Below are positions 60,656-64,000 of a DNA stretch of 64,000 bases, piece by piece (position 1 is the stretch's first letter; the number at the start of each line of letters is the position of its first letter). The notes beneath the pieces are model-generated. The model was not told the origin of the DNA, did not search any database, and saw only the letters and a list, made by a program, of their open reading frames with translations. The stretch comes from Marinomonas profundi. Lineage in GTDB: Bacteria > Pseudomonadota > Gammaproteobacteria > Pseudomonadales > Marinomonadaceae. A program made the translations under genes and the position numbers. The stretch covers positions 2,738,578-2,802,577 of the forward strand of contig NZ_CP073013.1 in assembly GCF_020694005.1 (NCBI RefSeq). Reading direction: 5' to 3'.

Positions 60656-61448
60656 CAGTAACGATAGTATTAAAAAGACCATCATAGTGGCTTTAGCTCT
60701 ATGTTTGGTTTGTTCTATTTTTGTCGCCGCCGCCGCAGTGGGCCTTAAGCCTATTCAGAAAGCGAACAAAGATTTAGACCGTAAACGCAATATCTTATCG
60801 GCTGCGGGCATGCTTGAGCCGGGTAAAACGGTTGATGAAATCTTTGAAACGGTTGAAACTCGAATTGTTAATTTGCAAACGGGCAAGTTTGCGACGCAAG
60901 ACGAGTTGCAGTCTGCGGGCATTAATGCCGCGACATTTGATCAACAGGCCGCTGCCAAAGATCCTCAGTTGTCGGTGGCACTGAGCGGTGATGAAGATCC
61001 TGCCGGTATTAAGCGTCGTTCAAACTTTTCGGCGGTGTATCTTGTGAAGTCTGGTGATGATATTGAACGTATTATTCTGCCAGTCCATGGTTATGGCTTA
61101 TGGTCAACCATGTATGGCTTTATGGCTCTGCAAAATGACTTCAATACCGTGCTTGGCTTTGGTTTTTATGACCAAGGTGAAACACCTGGGTTAGGTGGTG
61201 AAGTAGACAACCCTAATTGGAAGGCACAGTGGGTAGATAAGAAAGTTTACAATGAGCAAGGCGAAGCGGTTATTGAGCTTGCCAAAAGCAGTGTAGACAG
61301 CTCTGATCCGAAGGCAATGTACAAGGTGGATGGTCTGTCTGGTGCAACATTGACCAGCCGTGGGGTAACTCATCTTGTTCAATACTGGTTGGGTCAAGAA
61401 GCTTTTGGGCCATTCTTGTCGCAGCTGCGTAGCGAAGGAGTTCAATAA
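60648..61448 (+). CDS. nqrC: Na+-NQR subunit C (covalent FMN)
   Basis: A 266-residue protein with one N-terminal membrane helix ([20 protein letters not shown], ~11-30) and a periplasmic FMN domain. The flavinylation motif is [12 protein letters not shown] (~228-239). [10 protein letters not shown] matches the RnfG/NqrC family. The start at 60648 follows GGAGGA inside nqrB; the longer frame to 60588 is rejected. It needs ApbE for flavin attachment, and the gene may lie just past the right edge, where apbE often follows nqrF. Confidence 0.97.
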   Translation: MASSNDSIKKTIIVALALCLVCSIFVAAAAVGLKPIQKANKDLDRKRNILSAAGMLEPGKTVDEIFETVETRIVNLQTGKFATQDELQSAGINAATFDQQAAAKDPQLSVALSGDEDPAGIKRRSNFSAVYLVKSGDDIERIILPVHGYGLWSTMYGFMALQNDFNTVLGFGFYDQGETPGLGGEVDNPNWKAQWVDKKVYNEQGEAVIELAKSSVDSSDPKAMYKVDGLSGATLTSRGVTHLVQYWLGQEAFGPFLSQLRSEGVQ

Positions 61449-62110
61449 TGTCTGATATGAGAAAAGTTCTTTTTGGGCCAATTCTTGCGAATAACCCGAT
61501 TGCGCTGCAAATCTTGGGTATTTGCTCGGCCTTGGCCGTAACAAGTAGTTTGAGTGTTAGTTTGGTTATGGCGATTGCCTTGACCTCGGTAACGGCTTTT
61601 TCTAACTTTTTCATTGCGATTATTCGTAATCACATACCAAACAGCATTCGTATCATTGTGCAGATGATCATTATTGCTTCCTTGGTTATTGTGGTCGATC
61701 AAATTTTGAAGGCATTTGCTTTTGAAATTAGTAAGCAGCTTTCGGTGTTTGTTGGCCTGATTATCACCAACTGTATCGTAATGGGTCGTGCAGAAGCATT
61801 TGCCATGAAAAATGGCCCAGTGATCAGCTTTGTTGATGGTATCGGTAATGGCTTAGGCTACAGCGCAATGTTGCTGGTGGTTGGTTTTTTCCGCGAGCTG
61901 TTGGGCGCCGGTAAGCTGTTTGGTGTTGAGATCTTTGCTACCGTTCAAAATGGTGGCTGGTACCAGCCAAATGGTTTGATGTTGCTTCCACCGAGTGCGT
62001 TCTTTGTTATTGGCTTGGTGATTTGGGTCTTGCGTTCTTACAAAAAAGAACAAGTTGAAGCGCCCGAATTTAAAATTGCGGCAAATTCTCGTTCTCAGGA
62101 GGCACTATAA
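61448..62110 (+). CDS. nqrD: Na+-NQR subunit D
   Basis: A 220-residue membrane subunit of six helices. [20 protein letters not shown] (~17-36) and [18 protein letters not shown] (~107-124) carry the two cysteines that, with NqrE, bind the intramembrane Fe centre. Its ATG overlaps the nqrC stop by one base (TAATG), so the two are translationally coupled. It is the paralogue of RsxE at 9232. Confidence 0.97.
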   Translation: MSDMRKVLFGPILANNPIALQILGICSALAVTSSLSVSLVMAIALTSVTAFSNFFIAIIRNHIPNSIRIIVQMIIIASLVIVVDQILKAFAFEISKQLSVFVGLIITNCIVMGRAEAFAMKNGPVISFVDGIGNGLGYSAMLLVVGFFRELLGAGKLFGVEIFATVQNGGWYQPNGLMLLPPSAFFVIGLVIWVLRSYKKEQVEAPEFKIAANSRSQEAL

Positions 62111-62719
62111 ATGGAACATTTAATCAGTCTGTTTATTAAAGCCGTTTTTGTTGAAAACATGGCGTTGGCTTTCTTCCTTGGCATGTGTACTTTTTTGGCT
62201 TTGTCCAAAAAAGTCGAAACGGCCATAGGTTTGGGGATTGCCGTTGTTGTTATCTTGGCCATTACGGTTCCGCTTAATAACTTGTTGTATCAAAACCTTT
62301 TGGCAGACGGCGCGCTTGAATGGGCCGGCTTACCGGGCGTAGATTTAAGCTTTCTAGGTCTATTGAGCTACATCGGTGTTATCGCTGCTGTGGTTCAGAT
62401 ATTGGAAATGACGTTAGATAAATATATGCCTGCTTTATACAACGCACTAGGCGTATTCCTACCGTTGATCACAGTGAACTGTGCCATCATGGGGGCTTCT
62501 TTGTTCATGGTGGAACGAGATTACAACTTTAGTGAAAGTCTTGTTTACGGTGTAGGTGCTGGTGTTGGTTGGGCGCTTGCTATCGCTGCGCTCGCTGGTA
62601 TTCGTGAAAAACTTAAATATTCAGATGTTCCGGTAGGATTGCGTGGTCTTGGTATCACTTTTATCACTGTTGGGTTGATGAGTTTAGGTTTTATGTCATT
62701 TTCGGGTGTGCAGCTTTAA
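62111..62719 (+). CDS. nqrE: Na+-NQR subunit E
   Basis: A 202-residue membrane subunit. [20 protein letters not shown] (~14-33) and [20 protein letters not shown] (~119-138) hold the matching cysteines of the NqrD/NqrE pair. It begins immediately after nqrD with no gap; GGAGG in the end of nqrD serves as ribosome site. It is the paralogue of RsxA at 14748. Confidence 0.97.
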   Translation: MEHLISLFIKAVFVENMALAFFLGMCTFLALSKKVETAIGLGIAVVVILAITVPLNNLLYQNLLADGALEWAGLPGVDLSFLGLLSYIGVIAAVVQILEMTLDKYMPALYNALGVFLPLITVNCAIMGASLFMVERDYNFSESLVYGVGAGVGWALAIAALAGIREKLKYSDVPVGLRGLGITFITVGLMSLGFMSFSGVQL

Positions 62720-62761
62720 TAAGCCGCACATTGAGGCAACCAAGAATAAGGTTTAACTAAC

Positions 62762-63988
62762 ATGGTCAACTTAGAAATTATTCTAGGTGTGGTGATGTTC
62801 ACAGCTATCGTGCTGGTGCTAGTGGCAATTATCCTTGCTGCTCGTGCGCGCTTGGTAAGTACTGGTGACGTGACAATCCGCATCAATGGTGAAAAAGAAG
62901 TGACGGCGCCTGCAGGCGGTAAGTTACTTCAAACTTTGGCAAACAGTGGTGTTTTTCTATCCTCCGCGTGTGGTGGTGGTGGTACTTGTGCCCAGTGTAA
63001 ATGTAAGGTGATGAGTGGTGGTGGCTCTATGTTATCCACGGAGCAATCTCATTTTACTCGCCGCGACGAGAAAGAAGGCTATCGCTTATCCTGTCAAGTT
63101 TCGGTGAAACAAGACATGGATGTAGAGGTGCCAGAAGAGGTTTTCGGTGTTAAAGCGTGGGAATGTACGGTTGAGTCTAACCCTAACCTCGCTACCTTCA
63201 TCAAAGAATTGACGTTGAAATTGCCTGAAGGCGAAAGCGTCAACTTCCGTGCGGGTGGTTATGTGCAGTTAGAAGCGCCAGCGCATACTGTGCATTACAA
63301 AGACTTTGATATCGAAGAAGAATATCGTGGTGATTGGGATAAATTTAACCTTTGGAAGTTTGTTTCTAAGGTAGATGAAACCGTTATCCGTGCTTATTCG
63401 ATGGCCAACTACCCTGAAGAAAGAGGCGTTGTTAAGTTTAATATTCGTATTGCTTCTCCGCCTCCAGGCAAAGATGACTTGCCGCCAGGTCAAATGTCTT
63501 CTTATGTGTTCAGCCTTAAGCCAGGCGATAAGATCAAAGTGTACGGTCCTTTTGGTGAGTTTTTTGCTAAAGATACCGATGCTGAGATGGTGTTTGTTGG
63601 TGGTGGTGCTGGTATGGCGCCAATGCGTTCGCATATCTTTGATCAGCTTAAACGTCTTAATTCTAAGCGTAAGATTTCCTTCTGGTACGGTGCTCGTAGC
63701 GTACGTGAAGCCTTCTACGTGGAAGAATACGATAAGCTTCAGGAAGAGAATGAAAACTTCAAATGGCATTTGGCGCTTTCTGATCCTCAGCCCGAAGATA
63801 ACTGGGAAGGTAAGACTGGCTTTATCCATAATGTTCTTTACGACAGCTATCTAAAAGATCACCCGGCGCCGGAAGATTGTGAGTTCTATATGTGTGGACC
63901 TCCAATGATGAACGCGTCTGTGATTAAGATGTTAGAAGATCTAGGTGTCGAAAAAGAAAACATCTTGTTAGATGATTTCGGTGGCTAG
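62762..63988 (+). CDS. nqrF: Na+-NQR subunit F (NADH dehydrogenase subunit)
   Basis: A 408-residue flavoprotein: N-terminal membrane helix (~3-25), a [2Fe-2S] ferredoxin domain with [14 protein letters not shown] and a later cysteine (~70-111), then an FAD domain with [11 protein letters not shown] and an NADH domain with [17 protein letters not shown] and [12 protein letters not shown]. It takes hydride from NADH and feeds the complex. A TAAGG site lies upstream. It ends 12 bases before the window edge. Confidence 0.98.
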   Translation: MVNLEIILGVVMFTAIVLVLVAIILAARARLVSTGDVTIRINGEKEVTAPAGGKLLQTLANSGVFLSSACGGGGTCAQCKCKVMSGGGSMLSTEQSHFTRRDEKEGYRLSCQVSVKQDMDVEVPEEVFGVKAWECTVESNPNLATFIKELTLKLPEGESVNFRAGGYVQLEAPAHTVHYKDFDIEEEYRGDWDKFNLWKFVSKVDETVIRAYSMANYPEERGVVKFNIRIASPPPGKDDLPPGQMSSYVFSLKPGDKIKVYGPFGEFFAKDTDAEMVFVGGGAGMAPMRSHIFDQLKRLNSKRKISFWYGARSVREAFYVEEYDKLQEENENFKWHLALSDPQPEDNWEGKTGFIHNVLYDSYLKDHPAPEDCEFYMCGPPMMNASVIKMLEDLGVEKENILLDDFGG

Positions 63989-64000
63989 CACTTAATAAAG

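Overview
The window is chromosomal DNA of a marine gammaproteobacterium. The gene blocks rnt-motY-argG, rnfABCDGE-nth, metG-mrp-dcd, csiV-mfd and nqrABCDEF match the gene order of Pseudomonas/Oceanospirillales genomes. The sodium genes (NQR, NhaB, a CPA1 antiporter, MotY) and the style of the intergenic repeats suggest Marinomonas or a close relative. The genus is an inference from synteny and protein flavour, not from a marker gene. I saw no rRNA, tRNA, CRISPR array or prophage.

Layout. 1-9.1 kb: AsmA-like gene (cut by the edge), DUF454 protein, RNase T, motY, argG, a ribokinase/nucleoside hydrolase salvage pair, an RRM protein, an omega-aminotransferase and nth. 9.2-15.3 kb: the six-gene Rnf/Rsx operon on the minus strand; its RsxC has a long four-repeat Lys/Ala-rich tail. 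15.6-19.6 kb: metG diverging from mrp-dcd. 19.6-21.3 kb: a repeat-rich island around one small secreted protein, bounded by 81-bp inverted repeats. 21.3-28.6 kb: housekeeping genes (DUF533, DUF1294, dGTPase-like, CysH, a CoA-type Nudix hydrolase, PabB, a hydrolase) and an HTH-only LysR remnant. 28.7-30.9 kb: four minor-pilin-like genes. 31.2-32.9 kb: nadE.

32.9-37.1 kb is the accessory region. A second copy of a ~370-bp dispersed repeat is followed by a short array of integron-type cassettes: attC-like sites at 33761, 34206 and 35936 and a degenerate half-site at 36542. The cassettes encode a zinc-ribbon membrane protein, a membrane protein split by an IS3-family element, and a BrnT/BrnA toxin-antitoxin pair. 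No integrase lies in the window, so it looks like a cassette cluster away from, or without, its integrase. REP-like palindromes close the region.

37.1-64 kb: PfpI/DJ-1 protein, RHH protein, RluF with a disordered basic tail, an unlisted 38-aa basic protein with its own terminator, DUF486 protein, pqiABC facing an RsbQ/KAI2-like hydrolase, two sodium/proton antiporters, an ICL/PEP-mutase family decarboxylase, an orphan ParA-like ATPase, SohB, CsiV-Mfd, FolX and the complete nqrABCDEF operon at the right edge.

How it fits together: NQR exports sodium from respiration, NhaB and the CPA1 antiporter exchange it, and MotY belongs to sodium-driven flagellar motors. Rnf is the evolutionary relative of NQR, and both are encoded here about 43 kb apart.
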